Positions 9,439 to 18,431 of a stretch of 32,694 nucleotides of DNA are shown in pieces; position 1 is the first letter of the stretch, and every line of letters starts with the position of its first letter. The translations under genes and the position numbers were made by a program. The notes beneath the pieces are model-generated. The model ran no database searches and was not told the DNA's origin. It worked only from the letters and a program-made list of their open reading frames with translations. This DNA comes from Rhizobiales bacterium 32-66-11. GTDB lineage: Bacteria > Pseudomonadota > Alphaproteobacteria > Rhizobiales > Xanthobacteraceae. The stretch covers positions 1-32,694 of the forward strand of contig NCEH01000111.1 in assembly GCA_002304505.1 (NCBI GenBank). The letters are read 5' to 3'.

Positions 9439-11841
9439 ATGACCCAGGCCCGCGACGCGACAGACCTCGCCATCCTGGCCGAGCTGGAGCGCAAGGTGCT
9501 CTGGCTCGCCAGCTGGACCATCCATAACGCCAACCATCTGCGTCCGAGCGACGACGGGCTGAAGGTGGGCGGCCACCAGGCGTCTTCCGCCTCGCTCGCC
9601 ACCATCCTCACGGCGCTCTATTTCCGCGTCCTGCGGCCGCAGGACCGGGTCGCGGTGAAGCCGCACGCGAGCCCGGTGTTCCACGCCATCCAATATCTGC
9701 TGGGCCACCAGACCCGCGAGAAGCTGGAAGCCTTCCGGGCGTTCAAGGGCGCGCAATCCTATCCCTCGCGCACCAAGGACACGGACGACGTGGATTTCTC
9801 CACCGGCTCGGTCGGCCTCGGCGTGGCGCAGACGCTGTTCGCCTCCATCGCCCAGGATTATGTGCGCGCCCACGGCTTTGCCCCGGAGCGTCCGGAAGGC
9901 CGCATGATCGCCCTCGTGGGCGATGCCGAGCTGGACGAAGGCAATGTGTTCGAAGCCCTACTTGAGGGCTGGAAGCACGATGTGCGCAACACCTGGTGGG
10001 TGGTGGACTACAACCGCCAGAGCCTGGATGCCGTGGTGCGCGAGGGGCTGTACGAGCGCTTCGTCGGCATTTTCGAGGCCATGGGCTGGCAGGTGGTGAT
10101 CCTGAAATACGGCTCGCTCCAGCAGGCCGCCTTCGCCGAGCCCGGCGGCGCGGCGCTCAAGGCCTGGATCGACACTTGCCCGAACTCGGAATATTCCGCC
10201 CTCACCTTCCAGGGCGGCGCCTCCTGGCGCAAGCGGCTGATGGACGATCTCGGCGACCAGGGCGAGGTCTCCGCCCTCATCGCCCGCCGCTCGGATGCCG
10301 AGCTTTCCGCCCTGATGACCAATCTCGGCGGCCACGATTTGCCGAGCATCATCGCGGCCTTCGAAAGCATCGACCACGACAAGCCGGTCTGCTTTCTCTG
10401 CTACACGGTGAAGGGGTTCGGCCTGCCGCTGGCGGGCCACAAGGACAATCACGCCGGCCTCATGACCACCGCGCAGATGGACGTGCTGCGCGGCGCCATG
10501 AAGATCCGCGCCGGGCACGAATGGGATCTGTTCGAGGGGCTGGGAACGCCGCCGGCCATCCTCGACGCCTTCCTGAAGAAGGTCCCGTTCGCGCAGGACG
10601 GCACCCGCCGCTTCTCCGCCCCGGCTCTGCCGGTGCCGGCGCTCACCACGCCGCCTAATCCCACCCTCTCCACCCAGGCGGGCTTCGGGCTGATCTTGCA
10701 GGAGCTGGCGCGCGGCGACAGTGATCTTGCGGCGCGCATTGTCACCACCTCGCCGGATGTCACGGTCTCCACCAATCTCGGCCCGTGGGTGAACCGGCGC
10801 GGCCTGTTCGCCGAGCGCGAACTTTCCGACGTGTTCAAGCGCGAGCGCATTCCCTCCACCTTCAATTGGGAGTTCTCGCCCAAGGGCCAGCATCTGGAAC
10901 TGGGCATCGCCGAGATGAACCTGTTCCTGGCGCTCTCCGCGCTCGGGCTTTCCCATTCGCTGTTCGGCGCGCGGCTGATCCCGATCGGGACGCTCTACGA
11001 TCCCTTCATCTGCCGCGGGCTCGATGCGCTGAATTATGCCTGCTACCAGGACGCCCGCTTCATCCTGGTCGCCACCCCGTCCGGCGTGACGCTGGCGCCG
11101 GAGGGCGGGGCGCACCAATCCATCTCCACGCCGCTGATCGGCATGGCGCAGGACGGGCTGGTGGCGTTCGAGCCGTGCTTCGTGGACGAGCTGGCGGTTC
11201 TGATGGGCTTTGCCTTCGACTATGTGCAGCGCGACGGCACGGGCGGGGACGACGAACGCAACTGGCTGCGCGACGAGACCGGCGGCTCGGTCTATTTCCG
11301 CCTCTCCACCCGCCCGCTGGAGCAGCCGAAGCGCACCCTCAGCGACGCGCAGAAGCGCCACATGGTGGACGGCGCCTATTGGCTGCGCGAGCCCGGCCCC
11401 AATTGCGACGTGGTGATCGCCGTGCAGGGCGCGGTGACGCCGGAAGCCATCGAGGCCGTGGGCCTGATCGCCGAGGACCGGCGCGATGTCGGCCTGCTCG
11501 CCGTCACCTCCGCCGACCGGCTGAATGCGGGCTGGACGGCCGCCGCGCGGGCCCGGGAGCGGGGCCTGGTGCACGCGCAGAGCCATGTGGAACGCCTGCT
11601 CGCCCCGCTGCCGCGCCATTGCGGGCTGGTGAGCGTGATCGACGGCCATCCCGCCACGCTGGGCTGGCTCGGCTCGGTGCAGGGCCACCGCCAGCGGGCG
11701 TTGGGGGTGGAGCATTTCGGCCAGACCGGCACCATCGCCGATCTTTATCGCGCCCATGGCATCGACAGCGCGGCGATTGCGGCGGCGGCGCAGGCGGTCG
11801 CGCCCGGCCGGCCCCTGCGCCACCTCAAGGCGCTCGGCTGA
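9439..11841 (+). CDS. Homodimeric 2-oxoacid dehydrogenase E1-like enzyme (AceE/MdeB/transketolase group)
   Basis: This 800-residue thiamine-diphosphate enzyme has the AceE-like architecture. The N-terminal part (GGHQASSASLATILTALYF, then DFSTGSVGLG) leads to the ThDP/Mg motif at about 160-192 (VGDAELDEGN, then WWVVDYNRQSLD). The pyrimidine-binding half has the glutamate in QHLELGIAEMNLF near residue 490, followed by GARLIPIGTLYDPF. It is shorter than AceE (about 885) and most like the MdeB group, whose proven member acts on 2-oxobutyrate in methionine breakdown. Substrate here is uncertain; pyruvate, 2-oxobutyrate or another 2-oxoacid are possible. GAGGAG lies eight bases before the ATG. No E2/E3 genes are adjacent. 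Confidence 0.85.
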   Translation: MTQARDATDLAILAELERKVLWLASWTIHNANHLRPSDDGLKVGGHQASSASLATILTALYFRVLRPQDRVAVKPHASPVFHAIQYLLGHQTREKLEAFRAFKGAQSYPSRTKDTDDVDFSTGSVGLGVAQTLFASIAQDYVRAHGFAPERPEGRMIALVGDAELDEGNVFEALLEGWKHDVRNTWWVVDYNRQSLDAVVREGLYERFVGIFEAMGWQVVILKYGSLQQAAFAEPGGAALKAWIDTCPNSEYSALTFQGGASWRKRLMDDLGDQGEVSALIARRSDAELSALMTNLGGHDLPSIIAAFESIDHDKPVCFLCYTVKGFGLPLAGHKDNHAGLMTTAQMDVLRGAMKIRAGHEWDLFEGLGTPPAILDAFLKKVPFAQDGTRRFSAPALPVPALTTPPNPTLSTQAGFGLILQELARGDSDLAARIVTTSPDVTVSTNLGPWVNRRGLFAERELSDVFKRERIPSTFNWEFSPKGQHLELGIAEMNLFLALSALGLSHSLFGARLIPIGTLYDPFICRGLDALNYACYQDARFILVATPSGVTLAPEGGAHQSISTPLIGMAQDGLVAFEPCFVDELAVLMGFAFDYVQRDGTGGDDERNWLRDETGGSVYFRLSTRPLEQPKRTLSDAQKRHMVDGAYWLREPGPNCDVVIAVQGAVTPEAIEAVGLIAEDRRDVGLLAVTSADRLNAGWTAAARARERGLVHAQSHVERLLAPLPRHCGLVSVIDGHPATLGWLGSVQGHRQRALGVEHFGQTGTIADLYRAHGIDSAAIAAAAQAVAPGRPLRHLKALG

Positions 11842-11886
11842 AGGGCATTTGGCTAAGCCGCGCGCATCCTCCGGAGGCGCGCGCGC

Positions 11887-12345
11887 TCAGGTGCGGTCCG
11901 CCTGCGGCCCCTCATAGCGGTCCAGCGCGGCACGCAGGGAGACGATCTCGGCCTGGAGGCGGATCAGCTCTTCGATGCTCTTGCCGGTGGCCGCGAAGAT
12001 GCAGCTCGGCACGTCCTTGGCATCCGCCTGGAGCGCGCGGCCCTTTTCGGTGAGATGGATGCGTACCTGCCGTTCGTCGCGGGTGTCGCGTTCCCGCCGC
12101 ACATGGCCGGCAGCTTCCAGGCGCTTCAGCAGCGGCGTCAGCGTACTCGATTCCAGGAACAGGCTTTCCCCGATCTGGCCCACGGTCTGCCCGTCCCGCT
12201 CCCACAGCGCGACCATGACCAGATATTGCGGATAGGTGATTCCCAAGCGATCCAGGATCGGCTTGTAGACGCGGTTGAAGGCGTGCCCCGTGGAATAGAC
12301 GGCGAAGCACAGGAAGTCGCCGAGCTTCAATTGGTCTTGGTCCAT
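11887..12345 (-). CDS. ohrR: MarR-family peroxide sensor, OhrR-like
   Basis: This 152-residue winged-helix repressor matches OhrR, which releases DNA when organic hydroperoxides oxidise its N-terminal cysteine. The reactive residue is Cys13 in FLCFAVYSTG, followed by the family motif YKPILDRLGITYPQYLVMVA. A second cysteine, Cys115 in VPSCIF, fits the two-cysteine Xanthomonas type. The recognition helix region reads ESSTLTPLLKRLEAAG. GAGG precedes the ATG at 12345. The usual target, ohr, is not adjacent; the divergent neighbour is a NTF2-like gene. A candidate operator is at 12401-12418. It may regulate itself and genes outside the window. Confidence 0.85.
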   Translation of the reverse strand: MDQDQLKLGDFLCFAVYSTGHAFNRVYKPILDRLGITYPQYLVMVALWERDGQTVGQIGESLFLESSTLTPLLKRLEAAGHVRRERDTRDERQVRIHLTEKGRALQADAKDVPSCIFAATGKSIEELIRLQAEIVSLRAALDRYEGPQADRT

Positions 12346-12400
12346 GACCGATCCTCGCGGGGCGCCCGTGCCCTTAAGGCACCGCCCTCGCGGCTTACAT

Positions 12401-12418
12401 TAAATCGCACGCGATATA
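12401..12418. promoter_or_regulatory. Candidate OhrR operator
   Basis: ATCGC (12404-12408) and GCGAT (12411-12415) form an inverted repeat around AC, with TA/TA pairs at the outer ends. It lies 56 bases upstream of the ohrR start in A/T-rich DNA that stands out from its surroundings. Assignment to OhrR is by position. Confidence 0.45.
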
Positions 12419-12456
12419 TTGGCAAGCGATACTGAGCCGACTGGATTTCTTGCGGC

Positions 12457-12512
12457 TTGACAGGGCTTTTCGACGCTTGTACCGATCAGTACATTAAAGA
12501 CCAATCGGTACA
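12457..12512 (+). promoter_or_regulatory. Promoter and TetR-type operator of the NTF2-like/TetR operon
   Basis: A perfect TTGACA box lies at 12457-12462; a -10 at 17 bases would start at 12480. There the near-perfect 16-base palindrome TGTACCGATCAGTACA (12478-12493) sits. Its left arm TGTACCGAT recurs inverted as ATCGGTACA at 12504-12512, just before the ribosome site. The TetR gene second in the operon probably binds here and controls itself. Confidence 0.6.
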
Positions 12513-12522
12513 GGAGCTATTC

Positions 12523-13002
12523 ATGTCCGACGCGCCCGAACCCCGCCCGCCGTTTCCCCCCTTCACCTTCGAGACCGCCGCCAAGAAGGCCCGCGGCGCC
12601 GAGGATGCCTGGAATTCCCAGGATCCGGTCCGCGTCTCGCTCGCCTATACGCCCGACAGCGTGTGGCGGAACCGGTCCGAATTCTTCTCCGGCCGTCCCG
12701 CCATCGTCGAATTCCTCACCCGCAAGTGGCAGAAGGAGCAGGATTACCGGCTCATCAAGGAATTGTGGGCGTTCCACGAGAACCGCATCGCCGTGCGCTT
12801 CCAGTACGAGTGGCGCGACGCGAGCGACCAATGGTATCGCGCCTATGGCAATGAGAATTGGGAGTTCGACGAAAACGGTCTCATGCGGTGGCGACAGGCC
12901 AGCATCAATGATGTGAAGATCGCCGCCTCCGAGCGCAAATTCCTGTGGCCGCAGGGCCCCCGCCCGGCGGATTATCCCGGCCTCACCGAACTTGGATTGT
13001 AA
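12523..13002 (+). CDS. Nuclear transport factor 2-like protein (DUF1348 family)
   Basis: This 159-residue protein has the NTF2-like cone fold of the DUF1348 family: an N-terminal helix region (TAAKKARGAEDAWNSQDPVR), then SLAYTPDSVWRNRSEFFSGR, then strands AVRFQYEWRDASDQWYRAYG and ENWEFDENGLMRWRQASIND. No catalytic residues can be named with confidence, and the family's substrate is not established. AGGAG lies six bases before the ATG at 12523. The stop codon overlaps the TetR start (TAATG). The gene sits behind a TetR-type operator, so it is probably induced by a small molecule that the TetR protein senses. Confidence 0.88.
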   Translation: MSDAPEPRPPFPPFTFETAAKKARGAEDAWNSQDPVRVSLAYTPDSVWRNRSEFFSGRPAIVEFLTRKWQKEQDYRLIKELWAFHENRIAVRFQYEWRDASDQWYRAYGNENWEFDENGLMRWRQASINDVKIAASERKFLWPQGPRPADYPGLTELGL

Positions 13003-13559
13003 TGGCGAAGATCGTCCACGAGCGTGAAGATGTGTTGCCCGCCCTCGGAGAAGTGTTCCGCGAACACGGCTTCGAGGGCGCGAGCCTGGCCATCATCCAG
13101 GCCCGCACCGGGCTCGGCAAAGGCAGCCTCTATCACTTCTTCCCGGGCGGGAAGGAGGAGATGGCGAACGCCGTCCTCGCCCATATCGATCGCTGGTTCG
13201 AGAATGAGGTCTATCGCCCCCTGCGCGAGGATGAGGACGCCCGCGCCGCCATCGCGCGGATGATCGCCTCCACCGATGCCTATTTCCGGTCCGGCAAAAG
13301 GGTGTGCGTGGTCGGCGTGTTCGCGCTCGGCGAGACCCGCGAGCGCTTCGCCTTCGCGGTGGGGGATTATTTCGTCCGCTGGCGCGAGGCCCTGCGCGCT
13401 GCGCTGGTGCGCGCCGGCCACCCGCCGGACGCGGCCGCGGACCTTTCGGAAGATGCGGTGCTCTCCATCCAGGGCGCCCTGGTGCTCTCCCGCGCAGTGA
13501 AGGATACCGCCGTTTTTACCCGCGCCCTCGCCCGGCTGAAGACGCGGCTTGGCGTCTAA
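13002..13559 (+). CDS. TetR/AcrR-family transcriptional regulator
   Basis: This 185-residue repressor has the TetR DNA-binding domain at about 8-55: VLPALGEVFREHGFEGASLA, then QARTGLGKGSLYHFFPGGKE. The C-terminal ligand domain includes ASTDAYFRSGKRVCVVGVFA and ends at LARLKTRLGV. The start codon shares one base with the NTF2-like stop (TAATG at 13000-13004), so the two are translated together. The inverted repeats at 12478-12512 are the likely operator. The build resembles the YxaF/LmrA group (GKGSLYHFFPGGK), but the inducer is unknown. Confidence 0.93.
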   Translation: MAKIVHEREDVLPALGEVFREHGFEGASLAIIQARTGLGKGSLYHFFPGGKEEMANAVLAHIDRWFENEVYRPLREDEDARAAIARMIASTDAYFRSGKRVCVVGVFALGETRERFAFAVGDYFVRWREALRAALVRAGHPPDAAADLSEDAVLSIQGALVLSRAVKDTAVFTRALARLKTRLGV

Positions 13560-13568
13560 ACATTTGTG

Positions 13569-13621
13569 AGAGAACGCGTTATCCGATCGGCTTGCGACGC
13601 AAGCTGATCGGCGCGTGCTCT
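13569..13621. repeat. Palindromic intergenic element, also a possible terminator
   Basis: CCGATCGGCTTGC (13583-13595) pairs with GCAAGCTGATCGG (13599-13611) with one mismatch and a 3-base loop. Outside it, AGAGAACGC (13569-13577) pairs with GCGTGCTCT (13613-13621) with one mismatch. The nested arms look like the REP-like intergenic palindromes that occur many times in Hyphomicrobiales genomes. It lies just after the TetR gene and could end that transcript. No second copy is seen in this window. Confidence 0.55.
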
Positions 13622-13688
13622 AGATCTGCCCCGGCGCGCGCCCCGCGATGCACTTGCCCGCACCGCGCACGTGTTCCAGTGTGCCGCC

Positions 13689-15146
13689 ATGTCGAGCATC
13701 GCGCCCCCCCTCCGCCACCTCCCCGCCTCCACCGTCGCCGGTGTCCTGGAGCGGATCGCCGCCCGTATCGGCGCGCGCTACGTGGTCCCCCCCGGCCCCG
13801 AGGCGGCGCCCTATCTGGTGGAGACGCGCGGCCTGTTCCAGGGCGAGGCGCCCGCCATTCTGCGGCCGGGAACGGCGGAAGAGGTCGCCTTCTGCGTCGC
13901 CCAATGCGCGCAAGCCGGCCTGCCTTTGGTGGCCCAGGGCGGCAATACCGGGGTGGTGGGCGGGCAGACGCCGTTCGGTGAAATGCTGCTCTCCCTGAAC
14001 CGCCTCGACCGCATCCGCGACATCGACCCGACCGATTTGACCGCCACGGTGGAAGCCGGCTGCACGCTGCACGCGGTGCAGGAAGCGGCGCGCGCGGCGG
14101 ACTGCCTGTTCCCCCTCTCCATCGCCTCCGAAGGCACCTGCCGCATCGGCGGGAACCTCGCCACCAATGCCGGCGGCGTCGCCGTGCTGCGCTACGGCAA
14201 CATGCGCGAATTGACGCTCGGCCTGGAAGTGGTGCTGCCCGACGGGCGGCTATGGAACGGGCTGTCCCGCCTGCGCAAGGACAATACCGGCTACGACCTG
14301 CGCGACCTGTTCATCGGCTCGGAAGGCACGCTTGGCATCATCACCGCCGCAACCTTGCGCCTGTTCCCCCGCCCGCGCCAACGCTCCACCGCCTTCATCG
14401 GCCTGCCGAGCGTGGAGGCCGCGCTCGCCTTGTTCCGCCGCATGCGCGCGGTGGCGAGCGACAGCCTGACGGGATTTGAGCTTCTCTCCGATTTTTGCAT
14501 CGAGACCGTGCTGACGCACATTCCCGGCACGGTGCGCCCGCTCGGCCTGCGCCATGCTTATTACGTGCTGGCGGAACTGACCTCCACCCGCCTGGTGGAC
14601 GATCTCGCCGCCCTCGCCGAAGGGGTGCTCGAACAGGCGATGGAGGCCGGCGAGATCGAGGACGCCGTGATCGCCGCGAGCGAGGCGCAGGCGGAAGCGC
14701 TCTGGAAGCTACGCGAAACCCTGCCCGAGGCGCAGAAATTCGAGGGCGGCTCCATCAAGCACGATGTCTCCGTGCCGGTGTCGCGGGTGCCGGATTTCTA
14801 CACCGAGGCGAGCCGCCTGTGCGAAGCGCACATGCCGGGCGTGCGGGTCTGCGGCTTCGGCCACATGGGCGATGGGAACATCCATTTCAACCTGAGCCAG
14901 CCGGTGGGCATGGACAAGGCGGACTTCATCGCCGAATGGGAGGCGTTCAACCGCCTCGTCCACGATCTCGTCGCCGCGCTCGGCGGCTCGATCTCCGCCG
15001 AACACGGCATCGGCCTGCTCAAGCGCGAGGAATTGCGCCTCTACAAGGATCCGGTGGCGCTGGAGATGATGGCGGCGGTGAAGCGCGCGCTCGACCCGGC
15101 CGGGCTGCTGAACCCCGGCAAGGTGCTGCTGCCCGGCGCCAACTGA
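13689..15146 (+). CDS. FAD-linked D-2-hydroxyacid dehydrogenase (D-2-hydroxyglutarate dehydrogenase-like)
   Basis: This 485-residue flavoprotein has a PCMH-type FAD domain at about 50-230 (ILRPGTAEEVAFCVAQCAQA, VAQGGNTGVVGGQ, the GNLATNAGGVAVLRYGNMRE block, FIGSEGTLGIIT). The C-terminal FAD-oxidase domain ends in GFGHMGDGNIHFNLSQP and GGSISAEHGIGLLKR. This pattern is that of D-2-hydroxyglutarate or D-lactate dehydrogenases of the GlcD group; the enzyme would oxidise a D-2-hydroxyacid to the 2-oxoacid. The ATG at 13689 matches the usual start; no clear ribosome site is seen. It converges with the MFS gene. The exact substrate cannot be decided from sequence. Confidence 0.88.
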   Translation: MSSIAPPLRHLPASTVAGVLERIAARIGARYVVPPGPEAAPYLVETRGLFQGEAPAILRPGTAEEVAFCVAQCAQAGLPLVAQGGNTGVVGGQTPFGEMLLSLNRLDRIRDIDPTDLTATVEAGCTLHAVQEAARAADCLFPLSIASEGTCRIGGNLATNAGGVAVLRYGNMRELTLGLEVVLPDGRLWNGLSRLRKDNTGYDLRDLFIGSEGTLGIITAATLRLFPRPRQRSTAFIGLPSVEAALALFRRMRAVASDSLTGFELLSDFCIETVLTHIPGTVRPLGLRHAYYVLAELTSTRLVDDLAALAEGVLEQAMEAGEIEDAVIAASEAQAEALWKLRETLPEAQKFEGGSIKHDVSVPVSRVPDFYTEASRLCEAHMPGVRVCGFGHMGDGNIHFNLSQPVGMDKADFIAEWEAFNRLVHDLVAALGGSISAEHGIGLLKREELRLYKDPVALEMMAAVKRALDPAGLLNPGKVLLPGAN

Positions 15147-15180
15147 CGGCACCGGCCCTCGACGGGCGCCTGGAAGACCC

Positions 15181-16404
15181 TCAGGCGGCGCGCGGGGCGC
15201 CCTTGCCCTTCACGCCAAGCACGGTGACCACGGCCAGCGCCAGCGGGATCGCCGCGGCCATGAACACCACATGGGTCAGATGGTGATCCAGCAGGATGCC
15301 ATAGACTACCGGGCCGATCAGCGAGCCGATGTCGTAGCCGGAATAGACCACGCCGAACACCTTGCCCGTCGAGCCGGACGCGGCGGCGCGGCGCACCAGC
15401 ACGTCGCGCGAGGGCATGGTGACGCCCACCGACGCCCCGATCAGCGTCAGCAGCCCGACGGCGGCGGCCGGCCCATAGGCCACGAAGCCGAGCAGCACGC
15501 ACATCAGCGCCGCGACCGAGAGGCCGATCATCGCCACCACATGATGGCGCGTGATGCGGTCGGCGAGCCAGCCGCCGGCGGCGACGCCCACCGCCTGGCC
15601 GATCTGATAGGCGGTGACGGCGAATGCCGCGATGGCGGCGGAGACGCCGAAGCCTTCCTGCAACGCGGCGATCGAGAAGTTCTGCACCCCCACCAGCGAC
15701 ATGGCCGAGAGCACGAAATACAGGAACGCCAGCAGCACCACCGGCGTCATCAAGATGTGCATGAAGCTGGGCGCCGGGCCTGCGGCATGGTCCGCCCGGC
15801 GCTCGGCATGGGAGGGGGTGCGCAGCACGGAACGGGCGCACATCAGGCCCACGGCGATGCACAGGCACGCCACCCCGAGAATGATCAGCGCAGCGCGCCA
15901 GCCATACGCCAGCGCCAGGCCGCCCGAGACGATGGGCGAGAGGGCAAAGCCGATATTGCCGAAGATCACATGCGCCGCGAACGCGCGCCCGAGCCGCTTG
16001 CCACCCACCCGATGGCTGAGAATCGACAGGTCGGCCGGGTGATAGACGCTGTTGCCGAGCCCGGCCAGCATGGCGAGCGGCAGCATGGCGGCATAGCTCG
16101 GCGCGGCGCCGAGCGCGGCGATGGAGGCCGATTGCAGCACGATGCCGCACAGCAGCAGCCGATCGGCGCCGAACCGGTCCACCAGCACCCCGGCGAGCAC
16201 CTGGCCCGCACCGGAGAACAGATAGAAGATCGAGAGAATGAGCCCGAGCTCGGTGAACGAGACGCCGAGATCGTCCCGCATCACCAGGAACAGCGGGGCA
16301 AGGGCGAGCTGCAGGATGTGGCTGACGAAATGCGCCGCGCCCACGGCGCCGATGGTGGCGATTTCGCCCCGGCTGATCCGGCCGGGTTCCAGGGTCGTGT
16401 GCAC
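15181..16404 (-). CDS. MFS transporter, fosmidomycin-resistance (Fsr)-like
   Basis: This 407-residue inner-membrane protein has twelve hydrophobic segments and MFS signatures. The block AGLGNSVYHPADLSILSHRV and the following FAAHVIFGNIGFALSPIVSG resemble the Fsr group of drug/metabolite exporters, and VLVDRFGADRLLL is motif A. The start is GTG at 16404, with GAGGAG seven bases upstream. It lies 63 bases after the phosphatase gene in the same direction, so it may be the last gene of the left arm of the signalling locus. The substrate is unknown. A second MFS module is in the right arm (20751). Confidence 0.88.
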   Translation of the reverse strand: MHTTLEPGRISRGEIATIGAVGAAHFVSHILQLALAPLFLVMRDDLGVSFTELGLILSIFYLFSGAGQVLAGVLVDRFGADRLLLCGIVLQSASIAALGAAPSYAAMLPLAMLAGLGNSVYHPADLSILSHRVGGKRLGRAFAAHVIFGNIGFALSPIVSGGLALAYGWRAALIILGVACLCIAVGLMCARSVLRTPSHAERRADHAAGPAPSFMHILMTPVVLLAFLYFVLSAMSLVGVQNFSIAALQEGFGVSAAIAAFAVTAYQIGQAVGVAAGGWLADRITRHHVVAMIGLSVAALMCVLLGFVAYGPAAAVGLLTLIGASVGVTMPSRDVLVRRAAASGSTGKVFGVVYSGYDIGSLIGPVVYGILLDHHLTHVVFMAAAIPLALAVVTVLGVKGKGAPRAA

Positions 16405-16467
16405 GGCGTCTCTCCTCGGCCCGCTCTTGAAGGGCGGGCTGTTCTTCTTCCGGGCGCGGACGTCCGG

Positions 16468-18431
16468 TCAGTACACCGCGTGTGATCCGCTGCCGCCGAA
16501 ATAGCGCAGCGTCAGGCAGGTGATGTCGTCGGCCTGCGGGGCGCCGCGCTCGAACGCATGGATCGAGGCGAGCACGCGCTCGGCCACCTCCGGCACGTGG
16601 CCGGTATTGACGCCCTGGGACAGCAGGCTTTCCAGCCGGCCCTCGCCATAGGGCTCGTCATCGACGTCGAACGCTTCGGTCACGCCGTCGGTGAACAGGA
16701 ACAGCGTATCGCCCGGCGCGAGCTGCATCTCGTGCTGAACATAGACGAAGCCCTCCATCACCGCGACCGCCATGCCCGCGGTGCTGGGCAAGGTGGACAG
16801 CGTCCCGTCGCGGGCGATGCGATAGGGCAAATTGTGGCCGGCGTTCACGAAGCTCAGGCGGCCGGTCTCCAGATCCAGCACGCCGTAGAACAGGGTCACG
16901 AACAGCATCTGCTCGTTTTCCACCGCCAGCAGATCGTTAAGGCGGCGCACGCAGCCGGCCGGCGAGCGCTCGCGAAGCCGAGGGTGGATTTGTCGATCAG
17001 GAAGTAATCGTAGAAGTCGCCGCCCACCTCGCGCGCCGGGGTCATGCTGCCGTCCACGGTCACGCGCGGATCGGGCGAGAATTCCTTCGGCAGGATCGCG
17101 AGCTGCACTTGGCGCGCGATCTCCAGCTCCTGCTGGAGGCCGGCGAGCTTGGTCTTGGTGATGAGGGCTTCGCGCAATTCCACCACCATGGCGGAGAGGC
17201 GGGTGTATTGCTCCACGATGCGGCGGGAGAGATCGTGCAGCACGCGCGCCACGCGGCGCAGCTCGTCGTCATGCTCCTGCTGCTCGCCGGACTGGAGCAG
17301 CGCCATCACCTCCTCGCGGTCGCTGGCGTCCAGCGCGTCGGCGAGGGCCTTCAACTCGCGCGAGATGACGGTTTCCTGCCGGCGACGCACCCGGTCGCGC
17401 TGGCGCCGGCTTTCGGCGAGCGCCTGCACGTTGCCGCGCAGCCCGACCACGGCCTCGGCGATGCGGCCGATCTCGTCCTTGCCGGTGCGTTCCAGCGTCA
17501 CCGAAGTATCGCCGCGCGACAGCGCCTGCAGCACGTCGATGGCATCCTCCAGCGGCCGGAAGGAATACCACAGGAAGCCGTTCACCCCGATCACGCCGAT
17601 CAACAGGAGAACGACGCCAAGCCCGATCGCCCAGCTGCGCAGCAGGCTCGCGGCCGCCCAGGCGGCGGTGGTGTCCTTCAGCGAGACGAGGCCGCCGATC
17701 ACCCCGCCATTGATGTCTTCCACCGGCACGTTGACCACGGAATAGGTCAAGGGCGCGAGCTCGATCCGCTCGTACAGCGCCTGGCGCGGCGCGACCACGG
17801 GCGCCGCCCGCGCCCACAGCGCGGCATCGGTGGTGGCGGCGATCCGGTCGCGCAGGGTCAGCAAGGTCGCGGCCGATTGGGTACTGGCGGAGAAGCGCTG
17901 CACGGCGGAGGAGACGTCGCGCCCGAGCACAACCACCGCCCGCCCGGCATTCTGGAGATTGACCACCCGCGTCGCCACCACCATCACCTGGTCGGCGGCG
18001 GTGGACCGCAGGCCGCCGATGCGCTCGCCGGCCTGCGCGCGGTCGAGGCTGCCGGCGTCGAGGATGCTGCGCCCGGCGGCGAGGCCGGCGGAAAACAGGA
18101 TTTCGCGGTCGGCCGCCACCACTTCGAAACTGAGCGCCGAATCGGGCCCGACGCCGAGATCCGACAGCGCCGCCAGGATGCCCGAGCGATCGTTCAGCGC
18201 CAATGCGAGCCGCACCGGGCTTGATTCGACGATGCGGCCGAGCCGCTGGTCGAGTTCGGCCACCTGCACCGTGACGATCTCGCGCCACAGGGCGGATTGC
18301 CCGGAGATGGCGATGTCCGAGGTGCGGGCCTCCTCCAGCCGGTCGCGCACGATGCTCGCGCCCCAGAAGGTGGCGATCAGGGCCAGGAAGCCGAGAGCGA
18401 CGATCAGCGTGATTCGGGTGCGCAGAAGCAT
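16468..18431 (-). pseudogene. Membrane sensor with SpoIIE-type Ser/Thr phosphatase domain, interrupted by a deletion and frame break
   Basis: The first part encodes TM1 (about 7-26), a large periplasmic sensor, TM2 (268-290), HAMP (290-345), a coiled coil (410-445) and the start of a PP2C/SpoIIE domain (ELEIARQVQLAILPKEF, REVGGDFYDYFLIDKSTLGFA). The frame then breaks near 16970-16982. The rest is in another frame: RSPAGCVRRLNDLLAVENEQ to GDTLFLFTDGVTEAF and ADDITCLTLRYFG. Missing is about 29 residues that should hold ADVSGKGxxAALFMA with a metal-binding Asp. As read, the enzyme is dead or the sequence is wrong. Intact relatives dephosphorylate STAS antagonists. The start overlaps the upstream sensor stop (TGATG at 18431). 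Confidence 0.85.

Noticed and set aside
16468..16950. Separate short phosphatase gene starting inside the frame at 16950
   Set aside because: It has only the second half of the SpoIIE domain and no plausible start; it is the rest of the broken 18431 gene.
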